Positions 33,074 through 44,579 of a stretch of DNA of 64,000 bases are shown piece after piece; position 1 is the first letter of the stretch, and each line of letters begins with the position of its first letter. The DNA comes from Siphonodentalium dalli (Eukaryota > Mollusca > Scaphopoda > Gadilida > Siphonodentaliidae), in NCBI GenBank assembly GCA_032622095.1, contig CP136062.1, forward strand, positions 54,855,849 through 54,919,848. The letters run 5' to 3'. Below the pieces are notes generated by a model. That model saw only the letters and a program-made list of their open reading frames with translations, was not told the origin of the DNA and did not search any database. The translations under genes were made by a program, and so were the position numbers.

Positions 33074-33900
33074 GTAGCTGGTGGACCCGACTTCGTCCGG
33101 GATGTTCCCCTCTGATTTTCGGAGAATTGCGCGATTTAACCTTGAATTGACCATTTTAAAGGTGAAGGTCATGTCGGGGTCACGATTTGACCCGTCCAAA
33201 ACACTCCCCGGACAAAAGTGGCCGACAAAAGTACCCGTCGAAATCCGCCCGGATTTACCCGATTTTACCTTGAATTGACAATTTTGAATGTCAAGATCAG
33301 TCGGGGTCATGATTTGACCCATCCGAAACACTCCTGGGACAAAAGTAACGGTAGGTATCAAATTTCGTTGAAATCCTTCCGTTTTACCAGATTTGATCTT
33401 GAATTGATCTTTTTGAATGTCAAAGTCAGGTCGGGATCAAGATTTGACCCGTCCAAAATTCTCCCTGGAAATAATTTCCCCTAGGTATCAAATTTCGTCA
33501 AATCTGTCCGGCAGTTTTCCCGGCCATAGCTAACAGACAAACAGACAGACAATTTTTTTTGTGATCGCCTCCATCTGGACAGTACCCAGTATATACAGCG
33601 TCTGGCCAAACTATTGTTCAATTGGTCCAGAAACATGTCTATATCAGCACGTTCGAGGACATGGTCCCACGTGAAATTGGACCCGTCCATATTGCTCCGG
33701 GATCGAAGTAGTCCTACACACAAATTTTGTGTCGGATCGGTCAAGGTCCAGAAACATGCCTATGAGCGAGGTCAAGTTGACACGTTAAATACCAAATCCG
33801 AGTCGGATCGGTCGAGCAGTGTTAGAGTCTATAACACATACACACATGCATTCATACATACACACATACATACAGACAGGTGTTCCAAAATGTATAATCG
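33074..33900 (+). repeat. CTAG-class repeat, solitary long copy
   Basis: The head is TAGCTGGTGGACCCGACTTC. Three related internal units (about 33137, 33268, 33396) each carry TTGAATTGA, GATTTGACCC and ACTCC blocks. Two microsatellite-like tails are present: ACAGACAAACAGACAGAC (about 33527) and CACACATACATACAGACAGG (about 33870), the latter followed by TTCCAAAATGTATAAT. It may be two fused elements, with the second part starting near 33560. Confidence 0.75.
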
Positions 33901-36876
33901 ATAGCTACAACAATTCTATGGTAGATAGTTCGCGGGCGACCTGATGCATGCATCTTAGTTTTCTTGTGTACCTTTGTTGTTGTGTGTGTTGGTGGACGGT
34001 GAGTGGTCAGTGTGCGCACGGGGAGGGGCGTATTATCTATATCTCTGTTTGTGCTTGAATTTGATGTTGATACAGTTATATAGTAGGCTATTTTCAATAA
34101 TATAGGCCCGGAACAGTTCATGGAAGGGAAACATTAAACAGTGTAAATCATGGTTGGATAGGAACGTGGCTGTATAGCGGTCTCAGTTGGTGTTTCCACC
34201 TCAGAGTTTCTTAATGCGCACCCTCGGGTCGAGTAGTTCCATTTGCACCCAATGCTTTAGTCCAGTTAAAATACGACAACATGTGTACAGAATTTATTTT
34301 ATTCTTAATGTATGCAGGGGCTTGACAACCAGTCGACGTAAACATCTCCGTAATAATTATAATATTACTTCGACACGAATTCATGTAAAAACCCATTTCC
34401 AGAACAATGGGCTTCCCCCAATATCGTGACGTCATACTGATGTCGCAGACATTCCAAATAAGGAATAATTTATGCGCGTCAATATTGCCGACAACACTTG
34501 AAATTGTTCAGATTTCAACTCTGAAATAACTGTCTCTTTCAAGATAGACGAAACACACTTCAATAACACATCGTTTCGGTCTTTGTCCACTGTAACGCTC
34601 ATTTTCCTATTGTGATGAGATTATTAAAAGCGTCGAAAACGAGTTTTACCGATGAATAAATGTCTTAAATTTAGATCAATATACACACGTGTTTTACGGG
34701 ACACGCGCAGCTGTTATCGGTTATCCAATCGGGGTTAGCGGTTTCTGGTACCGCTTCCAATCAAAACAAGGAATTTCCTGGTATATCCCCAAGTCTGGAA
34801 ATAGCTTTCCGACCAGTCCTATTCGACTCAGATGAATTTATATGATATACTGAGTCGAAATTTATGTCGACTGCTTGACAACATATACAAAATTCGCTTT
34901 GAGATCTGTTTGTAATGTATGAAAATTGTAATAATTTCCCGCTATTACCATAGTTCTTTTCGATCGCATTTGTTTAAGGGTAGTTCGATTGAAATTGACC
35001 CACAAGAAGTGCATTTAAATAGTGAGGACATGTTATATTACTTATATACCAAACGGAATGGCGTGAAATTCGCTATACAATATGTGTATATATGTGGTTG
35101 TGAATATATTACCAAGGTCAACCAGGATTCTGTATTCCGGATGCTACCTAGAAAAAGTGGCCTCTCCAGACAAAATGGTGTCTGTCATGGCGGCTACTTT
35201 GCTTGATGTGCCGCAGACTACTATAGTATAGTACATAATGTTTCATATATAGGCGATTGAGCAACAAAAAAATACCGAATAAGAGAACAGATTAACTTCG
35301 ATAATATTCATGGATATATAGAGGACGCATAATTATTTATCTTTTGTTGCGAAGTTTTGTGTCAGATTTGCTTTGTTCACTTAAACAGCTACATTGGTCT
35401 CCCTGTTGAACGGTTTGATCGAGGTTTGGCGAGACACCACACAAGTAGAAATAAAAAACACAAACCCGGTCTCTGATGACGAAAGTTAAGCGTGACAATT
35501 AAGATGAAGTGGCTTCATTCTATATGGCAGGATAACCTCCTTAATACATGGTATTAACTGTTTCTTATATTACCAACGTCGTATCGTAATGTTTCGCCAT
35601 GTGGGGTCTCAACACAAACCCGAATCGGAATACGACTAAACGGATAACCGAAACGATAGCATGCATGTTCGCGTGACCATGGCCTTATGTATACGTCATC
35701 TTTGATTAATTTTGAATGAGCAAATTTGACTTTTGAGATGAATGTTCAATTAATTTAATTAATCCATCCAAAATAGATGTGTATACATGATTCGCATTCA
35801 TATTGAGATGAGATAAGTAGTCCAACTCATCAGTCTCAGATACAAACTCACCAGAACTATATAAGCACTTTGGATATTTACTGCACAGAAGATCCTGTGT
35901 TAGTGACATCTTGATCCGCCCCTTGACATCTATCTGGACCGATAGTGGTCCCACCATATCGCGCTCATTTTCAGAATGATATACGTGTTTTTAAAACTCT
36001 GTTAAAATATATGCTCATACCGGCACATTGTCGGCAGTGTGGATCGAAGGTCAGAGATTATACTAGTGAATAGATTTTCTTTGAGAGAGCAAAATAAAAA
36101 ACACTATTGAAATAATTCGCTAACAATTGGTAAATGGTTAGATCTGGGATAACCGACTGACATCGGGTGGGTATAATATTCATGCTTCGTACGGACGCAC
36201 ATAATTTCTCCCTTGTCTGTTTTACGATGAGAAGCAAACTTATTCGCGTATATTATATGCTTTCCCCATTCAGTCAGGCTTGGTGATACATTCCGGGTAC
36301 ACGGGGGTGTTGGGTGCTAACTTATCAGTTTAACGCATCGGCACAAGTCCACAATATGTCTTTAATATAATTTATACATATCCGATGTCAAATGGGCGGG
36401 ATTCGCGTCGTTGGATTTCCCTGATTCATTACGCCACCTGTGGTGTTTCTAGCTTCTGTGAGTTTGATATTGTGTGGTGGACAGGGCGAATGTATTCTTG
36501 GAGATTTTGTGTACCTTACTCAATCGTACCGATAGAATCACGTAGATGCCGAAATTGTAAAGTTAACGGCATCGGTGTATGATACGTTTTTGAAAATATG
36601 ATAAATCGTATCCATAGGGTCAGGACATGCTGAAATTGTAAACTTAAAGTCACCGGTGTAATAATATGTTGTTGAAAATATAAATACTCTGATAGCCTGA
36701 AAATAATGTATAACCCGTTGGGAACCCCTGTGTAGTGAAGTGAATTGTGGATAATTTTAATTGGAGCGCGCATGTCTGTTCTGTTGGAGACTTGGATTAA
36801 CCGCGATCTTTTATTGTCTGGTCATCAAGTCAAAATTGTATCGTATACACAATGTGTTTGTACCGATGGATGTATC
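33901..36876. other. Stretch without recognised genes
   Basis: Open frames at 34919-35206 (plus, 95 codons), 35706-35957 (minus, 83 codons) and 36385-36582 (plus) carry no motif I recognise and no paired splice sites. A CRE TGACGTCA lies near 34427. A short 85-bp direct repeat (GAAATTGTAAAGTTAAC / GAAATTGTAAACTTAAA) lies at about 36548-36690. Confidence 0.35.
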
Positions 36877-36945
36877 GTGACTCGACTCGTTTTCGTGGTC
36901 ATATAGGGCCTATATAACCTATGATCACGAAAACGAGCAGAGTCG
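36877..36945. repeat. Hairpin with ~28-bp arms
   Basis: CGACTCGTTTTCGTGGTCAT pairs with ATGATCACGAAAACGAGCAG, with TAGGGCCTATATAACCT between. A short palindromic element or its remnant. Confidence 0.8.
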
Positions 36946-38033
36946 GGATATCTGATAGAATTCCAGGAATTGTAGATTCACTTCCAATAGTATAATAGTA
37001 TAGATTCACTGCAATCTGCCGCGGAATTTCCCAAAATTGTAGGCTACTTTCAGTTTCATTTTCAATAGGATTTTCCACTTTCACTTTTCACTTTTACCAC
37101 GCAAAGCGACCTTAGTTGACACATATATATGGCACACTGGCTGAGTCCATGACAAATAGTTTATGTAGAATGCTTCTTTAGTTTAATTAAAGCTCACCTC
37201 GTTGCATTGGGTGCGACGATTTGCAGTAGGTCCCGATTTGTGGAGATCACTTTGCGGAAGTCCCCGAATTCGCGGAGGTCCCCTAAAATGGGCGATATAT
37301 ATAGATTTTAATAGGGAACGGGTGCGTATATGTCAATTGATACGTATCTTAAACAAATAACGACACGATCATCATAATAAAGGTCAGTTCTATCAATTAT
37401 ATATGCGCCGAGTTCACTTGGTGCAAATCAAACGGCGATAAATATTCTCGTGTGCCAGAAGAACTCCTTAAAGTTGTGAATAAGATGAATATTTATTAGA
37501 TAGTATTTAACTAGCGCTAATATAGGCGCTAACTAATGAATAATATTTTATATTATAATTATATTATAATTTATATTTATGGCTAATAATATGATCTTGG
37601 TGGCGTTACCATTTCTGACTATGGTTTTCTTGTTTGGATTGCTCGGTGTTTTTCAATTCAGTGGAGGGAGTACAATTTCTGAGGAAGTGATATGGATTAT
37701 TTGTAAACTGTCAATCATGTCCACTACAGCAAATCTTGGGTAGATTTGTATGACTATAGTATGGTGTTGCGATTTGTGTGACTTATAATGGGGATAAACG
37801 TGCTGTCTGGATGGATTGATTTTGGGACGGTTATCGGTAGGTTTTCTGATGGAAAATATCTATTGTACCGGCTCCACGCGGCGCCGATATTTAAAACTGT
37901 ATTTTCCATCTCAAAACTCCATCGATAAAGGTCCCAAATCACTCCAGAAAATATGATTATCCTTTACATATTTGACGTTCTTTGTATTACCATATCATGT
38001 ATAGACTAACTAGAACGCTCCTTATTATTCTTT
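36946..38033. other. Stretch without recognised genes; dispersed repeat inside
   Basis: TTTATATTTATGGCTAATAA, CTTGGTGGCGTTACCATTTC and ATGGTTTTCTTGT (about 37545-37632) recur at 50330-50408 in the same orientation. A third relative begins near 46690. No gene was recognised. Confidence 0.5.
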
Positions 38034-38310
38034 GCTCTGAGAAAAATCGGTACCCAACTTATCTGTGATTTGACCAACATTTGTACATCGATTTCCAGGC
38101 TATTAGTGCAGACCCCTATTGAGATAATGCCCTCCGGAGCATCATTAATGATCTCCTGTCTGACTTTGCTCAACTATAGTTTTCGTGTTCAATCCTGAAA
38201 ACTAATGAGAACATGTTAATGAGAATTTACGCCGCCAGATACCGAACTTTGTGACTTTTCGATGCTGAAAATTTTGGAAATGTCCTCGGGGTGTTTAGTG
38301 CGTACATGCC
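38034..38310. repeat. Diverged direct repeat, copy 1
   Basis: This matches 38948-39260. Shared blocks are CATCGATTTCCA, ATTAGTGC, GACCCCTATTGAGATAATG, CAACTATAGTTTT-like and TTTTCGATGCTGAA. An unidentified old repeat about 920 bp apart. Confidence 0.75.
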
Positions 38311-38947
38311 CCTGTTGTTCGATGCCCATATACATTTGATGGCCAAGACTCGTTCATACTTCCATATATTTGGAAGGAGGTAAAGATGGGTCGCTAAATA
38401 CACGAATTGCTGAACGAAACAAATATGTGTATACCCTGAAAAATCTGTCCAAAATAATATCAATTTGCCAGCTGCTTCCAAACGTTGACATATAAAATAA
38501 ACGCTCTTGATTTTGCCAAATCAGGAATAGATCTCCCAATCACACAGCCGCAAATTATTATATTGTTATGACATTGATTGTTATTAATTTGGGACTACGC
38601 TTTTTAATCTTCCATTCTGCTCTGAAGAAAAGGCCTGCTCAAACTAAACTCAAACATGAGTAAGTCTTTATGTGAGTCCGTTTGTCCAAGTTTCCATCGA
38701 CGTGAACCAGCTGGTGAAATCTGTTGGGATAATGCTGGTTTTACGTCGAAGTCTCGGTATCAGACTTTACGCCCAGATCCAGTGGTAGGAGTTTTCGTCA
38801 CTTTAATCGATTTTTAATATTGGTGGTTAAATACACAAACTGCCGACAATCTAAGTATACTATAACATTTATTACAAAAAGTGGTTGCAATTTTGAAGCT
38901 GTTTTCAATCTTTGAGATATAATAGACACACTCTTTATTGTTTCATA

Positions 38948-39260
38948 TATTCTGAAGAAAATCGGAACCGAACTTGGTATGACTTTCTGAAACATATGAA
39001 GTCCGTATACAATTAAATGACCAAGATCCGGTGAAGTTGAACATCGATTTCCATGTTATTAGTGCGGACCCCTATTGAGATAATGATTCCAGGAGCACCG
39101 TTAAAGATGTCCTACCTGACATGAATCCACTATAGTTTTGGATGCTGAAAGCTAATGATAACAATTTAATGAGATATTTACGACGCCAGATATCTCCATT
39201 TGTGACTGTTCGATGCTGAACATAATGAGAAATATCCGTGATATGTTTATAGCGTGTACG
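38948..39260. repeat. Diverged direct repeat, copy 2
   Basis: This is the counterpart of 38034-38310, with an extra ~40 bp near 39000. Overlapping minus frames at 38798-39284 arise within it and have no recognisable features. Confidence 0.75.
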
Positions 39261-40107
39261 CCCTCCGTTACAAAATATCTGCACACATTAAACGGGAATG
39301 GCTCATATGAACCGACGAATAATATACAGAGACATGTATCGACGAGTAATAGACATAGAGCCCAGAGTTTCAATTGCACTATCGCATACGACATGTGTGA
39401 TGCCTTCGATTTGGTATCACGTTTGGACCATCGCAGAAACCCCATTTCTTAAGTTTAACGTATAAATTTAGATTAGGGTGAGTAATCGTCTGTAATCAGT
39501 AATCATGACATTTCTTGATTACAAGTAATCGTAATCGATTACTTTCAAATGTTCCTGTAATCATGATTACATTTTGATTACTTTTTGATTACTTTTACAC
39601 AAATATCCATATGGATGGCTATTGGATACTCATAGTCTCATATTGTGGAACTGTGGAGTGTGCAAAGATACAAACAAAATATTAGAAAGTTAGTACAATT
39701 TTGTCATGTGTTATGTTAGTGGTACAGTGTGTATGTACATTCTGGCAGTGGACACAGATAACAACTCACAATTGTTGAATACAGCATTGACTGGCTATAA
39801 ACTTGTGATACAGACAATGAAATGTTCTAATATGAACAAATAGGCTAGCCGACTTCATTTAGGATTAAATTGAATTAGGACTGCTGCATGGCCGTATAGT
39901 CACACTGGTACAATAGGGCCACTTAACTGAATAAAGCAGGTGTGATGTACATCTTACTTTACTTCTTCTGTCCGACCATGTGTGGTCAACCTCTTCCGAG
40001 TGATCCTGATCCTAGTATTGGTAAATATCTTCCCTCATTTAAAATTATGTACATCTAAAATATGTCAGATTCAAATTCAAGCATGCATGACTGGTTGGAC
40101 CAGCAAT

Positions 40108-40524
40108 TTAACCTTTGTCGTGCTGGAGTAGTCTTAATCGTCTGCTGTGCTGGACATGGCATAATCTTGTTGTTTGGCATTGTAGAGTGTCAATCTTGAT
40201 GGGTGAAGAAGAGTCACTAATACTAATCTTAGAGCAATCCAGGATGACCTCTAGTTTTTCATCATCAGGAAGTTTGTTGAAATCTTGATGGAATAGACTC
40301 TGGTACTTTTCGGATATGGTTGTGAACACACTCGCTCTTACGTCATTTAAAGCATGGCATTGCAGTAGGAAATATAGCCTATCTTCTTTCTCTTTGTGAC
40401 ATAATATACATATACCATTGGATTTGCCAATGTTCTGTCTGCTGCTTAATGTTGATAAACCAACTGTGACTACTACGCTTTTTTTGTCATCAGCTGTCTT
40501 TCTGCTAGTTGTCTCTCGATGCAC
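40108..40524 (-). pseudogene. LINE ORF2 fragment: C-terminal Cys motif
   Basis: This is a 138-codon frame with CILCHKEKEDRLYFLLQCHA. The CxxC..EDxxHFLLxC zinc-knuckle-like motif is common at the end of non-LTR ORF2 proteins; here the usual His is Tyr. The frame ends at a natural-looking stop near 40108, and the 3' UTR would lie at lower coordinates. Confidence 0.8.
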
Positions 40525-40776
40525 GAGTCGTCCTGGATACAGATGTTGTTATAGAATGCGAGAGCTTTGGTGTGTATCTGCCCTTCTATCGATAAGAGTC
40601 CGGAGAGGATGTACACGGCTGGATCAGCAACATAGGTGGGTAGAGACATTATTCTCTTGATGAACTTTTTTTTAAATGTTTCTAGATGTTGGAGATTAAT
40701 CCAATATGCTAGCAGTATATCGCATCCGTATGCCAGTATGTGAGATATGTAGGTTCTATACAGGTGAATACAAGTG

Positions 40777-41400
40777 TCAGGATCTAGACCATTTTTCCAT
40801 GCAGTCTAAGCAGCTATAGTGGTATGCCAGATTAATAAGTATTTGCAAATCTCCCGGGTTTGTGCTGAAAACTGCGACATCATCGGCACAAACTGTGGCG
40901 TTCAGATGAATATTTCCAATGCTGGTTCCGGCATCTGTACTCTGAAACTTGTGTAGTAGATCTTCCACATGTTATTTGTACATGTCCGCGCTCATAAAAC
41001 TACCTTGACGTACTCCTTGGTGGATATCAAATTGTTGTGATGTACGTCCCTCCCATTTGACTACAGATGCACAGTTTGTGTGAAGATCATCAATGAGTGT
41101 CCATATTGATGGGTTAACGTCATATAGGAAAACTTTTATGAGAAGGATTTCTTTGTTTACGACATGGAAAGCGACTTCGCATCCAAGAATGATACATATA
41201 CCGTCTTGTTCGCATCTTTGTTGTCTCGCAGAATTTCTTCTAGCATTAATGCACTGTTTAACGGGATGAATTTTCTGTGAAGCCTCTCTGTAATAGTGAT
41301 TGGAGTTGCAGCACGTTATCCCGCATGTCTGCTCTCAGGATTAGCTCCAGTATCTTCAGTAATACTGGAAACACAGTTCTCCATCTGTAGTTGCCATATG
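40777..41400 (-). pseudogene. LINE ORF2 fragment: reverse transcriptase catalytic core
   Basis: Minus-strand frames show LQRGFTENSS, then YVSFLDAK (motif A, first catalytic Asp) near 41195, a frameshift, VVNKEILL, GVRQGSF near 41000, a stop, and VCADDVAVFS. CADD (40879-40890) is the YADD-type catalytic box with Cys for Tyr, which still has both Asp residues. The usual AFD after motif A reads AFH. Stops and frameshifts make it non-functional. Confidence 0.88.
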
Positions 41401-41401
41401 T

Positions 41402-41823
41402 TTATTTATCTCCTTTGTTTGTGTAGATGGGGGAGAGTAGAAGCTTCAGAATGTCTGGGATTTGTTTATCTCTGAATTTTAACTTCAATACTTGTACTAC
41501 AGACATGATGAGATCATCACTGGCATACGCGAAATGTTCGACAGTAAGCCCAAAATTGTCGGCAGGTTTCCCTTTGTTTAATGAAGCTAACGCTTTCTTC
41601 ACGATTTCAACATTGATGTCTGGTATAGGTCATAAGTGTATGTGTTGCTCTTTGTGCTCTCGTAATCGGTGATACAGTTTGAGAAGAATTGATGGATAAA
41701 TGCGTCATTGTCCTTCGGTTTTGTCAGTTCCCTGAAATGATGAGTCCATCCATCAATGACATTCTCGTTGCTTATGTAACATCGCCAAAATGCAGATCGC
41801 TGACTAGGGAGATCCCATTGCAA
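41402..41823 (-). pseudogene. LINE ORF2 fragment: start of reverse transcriptase
   Basis: Two overlapping frames continue the polyprotein after frameshifts. 41599-41823 has WTHHFRELTKPKDND. 41402-41602 has LNKGKPADNFGLTVEHF and IPDILK..LSPIYTNKGDK, which match reverse transcriptase motifs 0-1 of non-LTR elements (GKAxGxDGLTxEHF, IPxxxKxxxLxPIxKKGD). Confidence 0.85.
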
Positions 41824-41903
41824 CGCTGCTTTTCTATGAGGTTGCAGAATGCATTCCTGTCATACTCATTGGCTTCCATTATTTTCATCTTGTAATTCAG
41901 GCT

Positions 41904-42371
41904 CTAAGAACACACGGCTTTCCTCACTTCGTTTCGATATATTTTGCGGGAATCTTTTTTCGCTAGCAGAAGTAAATTATCTTGATCTCTTTGTTTTCCA
42001 GCATCACACCAGTTTCTGTGGTCTATTCTGTTTTGGTGGAGTTTGTCAGCAATATCCTTGTTCCATACTTGATGCTTTGGTTTGTTGTTAGTTTTACGAT
42101 GTTTCCGTGCAGACATTTTTGAAGCATCTACAAGCGCCCCTGATAGAGTGACTATCCTATCCTCGATGTCCTCTGTATCGTTGTTACTTTCCTTTTTAAG
42201 ATGGTCGTCAACAAGTTTTTTATAACGCGGGATATCTATCTTGGTCCATTCAGGCCGAGCTTTCTGTTTTTCCTTAACAGCGATGTTTTCAGCTATAGGT
42301 GTAAGTTCGCACGGAATTACAATTAATTTTGGGATATGGTCGGACACGTTGGTGGTAGAAGTGTAGTCCAT
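41904..42371 (-). pseudogene. LINE ORF2 fragment: endonuclease C-terminus and linker
   Basis: This is a 155-codon open frame. Near its start NVSDHIP matches the last catalytic motif (SDH) of LINE apurinic-type endonucleases. The following ~140 residues are charged, with KPKHQVWNKDIADKLHQ and a KKDSRKIYRNEVRKA segment typical of the linker before the reverse transcriptase. The endonuclease itself is absent, so the element is inactive. Confidence 0.75.
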
Positions 42372-42791
42372 CGGTAGACCTAATTAGCTGGTTTGTCATT
42401 TACTGCACTGATGGAGTTCAGCCTCATTTAATCCTCATCAGGATTAACAACGGATGATCATCAAATAAATCTTAGTGTTATCTTCTCTGTGTTGGGTATT
42501 GAATTTAACAGAACGTGAATATAATTTATAATTTTTTGAATGCATGTAAGAAAATAATAAATATATTAAAATATATTTATATAAATAAATACACATAAAA
42601 CATAATGTATTCCCAATAAGTCGGTGCATAACTTTATGATGAAACCTTTCCAATACATGTAAATGTACAATGTAATTGTAATCGTAATCGATTACATTGG
42701 AAAAAATGTAATCAGTAATCGTAATCATATAAATCAAAAGTAATTGTAATCGTAATGGATTACATTAGCATGTAATCGCACCAACCCTAAT

Positions 42792-43319
42792 GTGTATATA
42801 AAGTTTCAGAAATGTGGCTCCTTTTCAACACAACCAACACCATACGCATATGCGATGTCTAACATGGGGCATAATACAATTGTATTATCAGCGCAATGGA
42901 GTCATTCGATCATTTGGTGTGTTTGCTTAGCAACCGTTGCTACCTTTATATAACAGTTATTTTCACTCTTCTGGCTCGATATGTCTAATATTTCACAATA
43001 AGGTGCTGACTGAATCGAAAACGCAATTTCCCAGCACTTATTTACGATGATAAAAGCTATAATTGCATTGTATTTCAATTCCGGGTAGTTGCCTAGCAAC
43101 CGTTGCCAGTGTCCCGATCTTAAAATACTCAATGGTCCATGGGGAACATACCTGTAAAGTTTCAGACCTGTGGCGCTACTTGAACATAACCAATATCATG
43201 CGCATAAACACGTGTCTACAATAGGTCAAAATACCTCTGGGAGACCCGGTTCAGGGCACAGCTCGCTTTAGAGAACCAGGGTTCAAATGGTTAAATGTGG
43301 ATTAACATAATTCATACGG
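42792..43319. other. Stretch with X-box-like motifs, no recognised gene
   Basis: GCTTAGCAACCGTTGC (about 42927) and GTTGCCTAGCAACCGTTGCC (about 43088) are X-box-like and lie in opposite halves of a diverged repeat; similar phrases occur in the 11.3-12.2 kb foldback. No gene was recognised. Confidence 0.45.
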
Positions 43320-43860
43320 GTCCTACTAAAAACCGACCGCAATCGACCGCAACCGACCGCACCCGACAGCACCTCCCCTGGGTTCCGAGCGAGATGGGGC
43401 ATATACATTATCGTGCAGAATAGACCTGTATATGTACCAAAGTTCCAATCCTCAAGTCGATAGCTCTAGCGGAAACGGCACTATTAACATCTAACAGTTC
43501 CGTACGGTGCGCAAAATTCAATAGGGTACCGACCGCACCTCCCCTAGCTGTGTGACCACAGAAAGAGACACCATATCATGCAGAAAATACCCCTCTGCAT
43601 TCATGTGCGATCGAGAGATCGAGCAAGTCGCTAGCTGTAGCGGGAGTGAATAAATAATAAATAAACCCATACGCTGTTGTTGAATTCGCTATGAATATAC
43701 GCAAATACGTCGAAAATAACATTCGCCGACCGCGCCGCCACCAGGGGGCCGAGCGAGATGTAGCATGCATTATCGTGCAGAATACACCTGTGTGTACCAA
43801 AGTTCCAACCCCCCCCCCCCCCCCCCCCCAAGTCGATAGCTCGAGCGGAATTCGCTGGAT
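43320..43860. repeat. ~180-bp diverged tandem repeat with poly-C insertion
   Basis: Three related units start near 43360, 43540 and 43735, with CGAGCGAGATG, CATTATCGTGCAGAATA, TGTACCAAAGTTCCAA and AAGTCGATAGCTC. In the third unit 21 C residues (43809-43829) replace the TCCTC before AAGTCGATAG. Upstream is a short ACCGACCGCA run. AAGTCGATAGCTC also occurs in the 122-bp cores of the CTAG-class repeats. Confidence 0.7.
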
Positions 43861-44179
43861 GATAATATGCATGGTTTGCTTGCTATTAGTCAAAATGCAC
43901 ACGCGATTCTCTAATTGCACAAAATACGGGCTAAAATGTTTCAGTGCTGAGGCAATACTCAAAGCTTCCACATCGCATGGGAGCTACGTGACTTGATGCT
44001 TCCAAAGCTTTGCACTGAAAAACCCCGCGAGTACTGGTTTTTCATTTCTGACAACATAAAGTTTACAATACCTCTCGCCTTTACTGTCCAAAGAATATCC
44101 TCATATGGCGGTTAACATGATCGTTTTGTTCTTCTTCAGATATTTTAAGCATGAAATGAGGCCAATAACTCATCATTAC
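43861..44179. other. Stretch without recognised genes
   Basis: Nothing was recognised except low-confidence overlapping frames. Confidence 0.35.
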
Positions 44180-44575
44180 ACTCGAGTTTGTCATTTGACA
44201 CTTTACCAGCTGTCATATTGTCGAGGGTGTCAATAATGATGAACAATAAGGAAGTACGCGAGCGAGTTCCATTTTAGTGCAGTGGACGTCATATAAAAAG
44301 GACGCAGTATAGGTGAGGTCACGCTGCCGAATTTAAAATCAAAACAATAAGGAAGTAAAATGACGCAGTACGTGAGGTCACGCACACTGCCGAATTTCAG
44401 AACACAACAATAAGGAAGTAAAAGGACGCATTACCTGAGGTCACACTGCCGAATTTCAAAACAAAACGGAGCGTATATTATAAAGTAATTCTATTTTTAC
44501 TCGAGTTTGTCATTTGACACTTTACCAGCTGTCATATTGTAGAGGGGAGTCAATGAACAATAAGGAAGTACACGA
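44180..44575. repeat. 319-bp direct repeat enclosing ~62-bp tandem units
   Basis: ACTCGAGTTTGTCATTTGAC plus ACTTTACCAGCTGTCATATT starts at 44180 and again at 44499. Between them three ~62-bp units (44301, 44362, 44424) carry GACGCA, TGAGGTCAC, CTGCCGAATTT and AACAATAAGGAAGTA. The phrase CAGTGGACGTCATATAAAAA before the first unit recurs near 44873. Confidence 0.85.
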
Positions 44576-44579
44576 CCGA

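Larger units (their letters stand above)
40108..42390 (-). mobile_element. 5'-truncated, degenerate non-LTR retrotransposon (jockey/CR1-like)
   Basis: Read on the minus strand, fragments of one polyprotein occur in the expected order: the endonuclease end with SDH, a basic linker, reverse transcriptase motifs and a C-terminal CxxC motif. Frames shift at least three times and there is an in-frame stop next to GVRQGSF. The 5' end is cut inside the endonuclease domain, as is usual for LINE insertions. The clade is uncertain; jockey, CR1 or a related group fits best. Confidence 0.88.
39472..42791. mobile_element. TIR element with TAATCG subterminal repeats, LINE nested inside
   Basis: ATTAGGGTGAGTAATCG on the left and CGCACCAACCCTAAT on the right are imperfect inverted termini. 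Both ends carry dense GTAATCGTAATCGATTAC words (39485-39600 and 42675-42775). This end structure resembles hAT-type non-autonomous elements, but no clear 8-bp duplication is seen. A minus-strand LINE fragment fills much of the interior. Confidence 0.6.

Noticed and set aside
35706-35957. 83-codon minus-strand frame with a fairly natural composition
   Set aside because: No family was recognised, no acceptor/donor pair could be assigned and there is no neighbouring exon.
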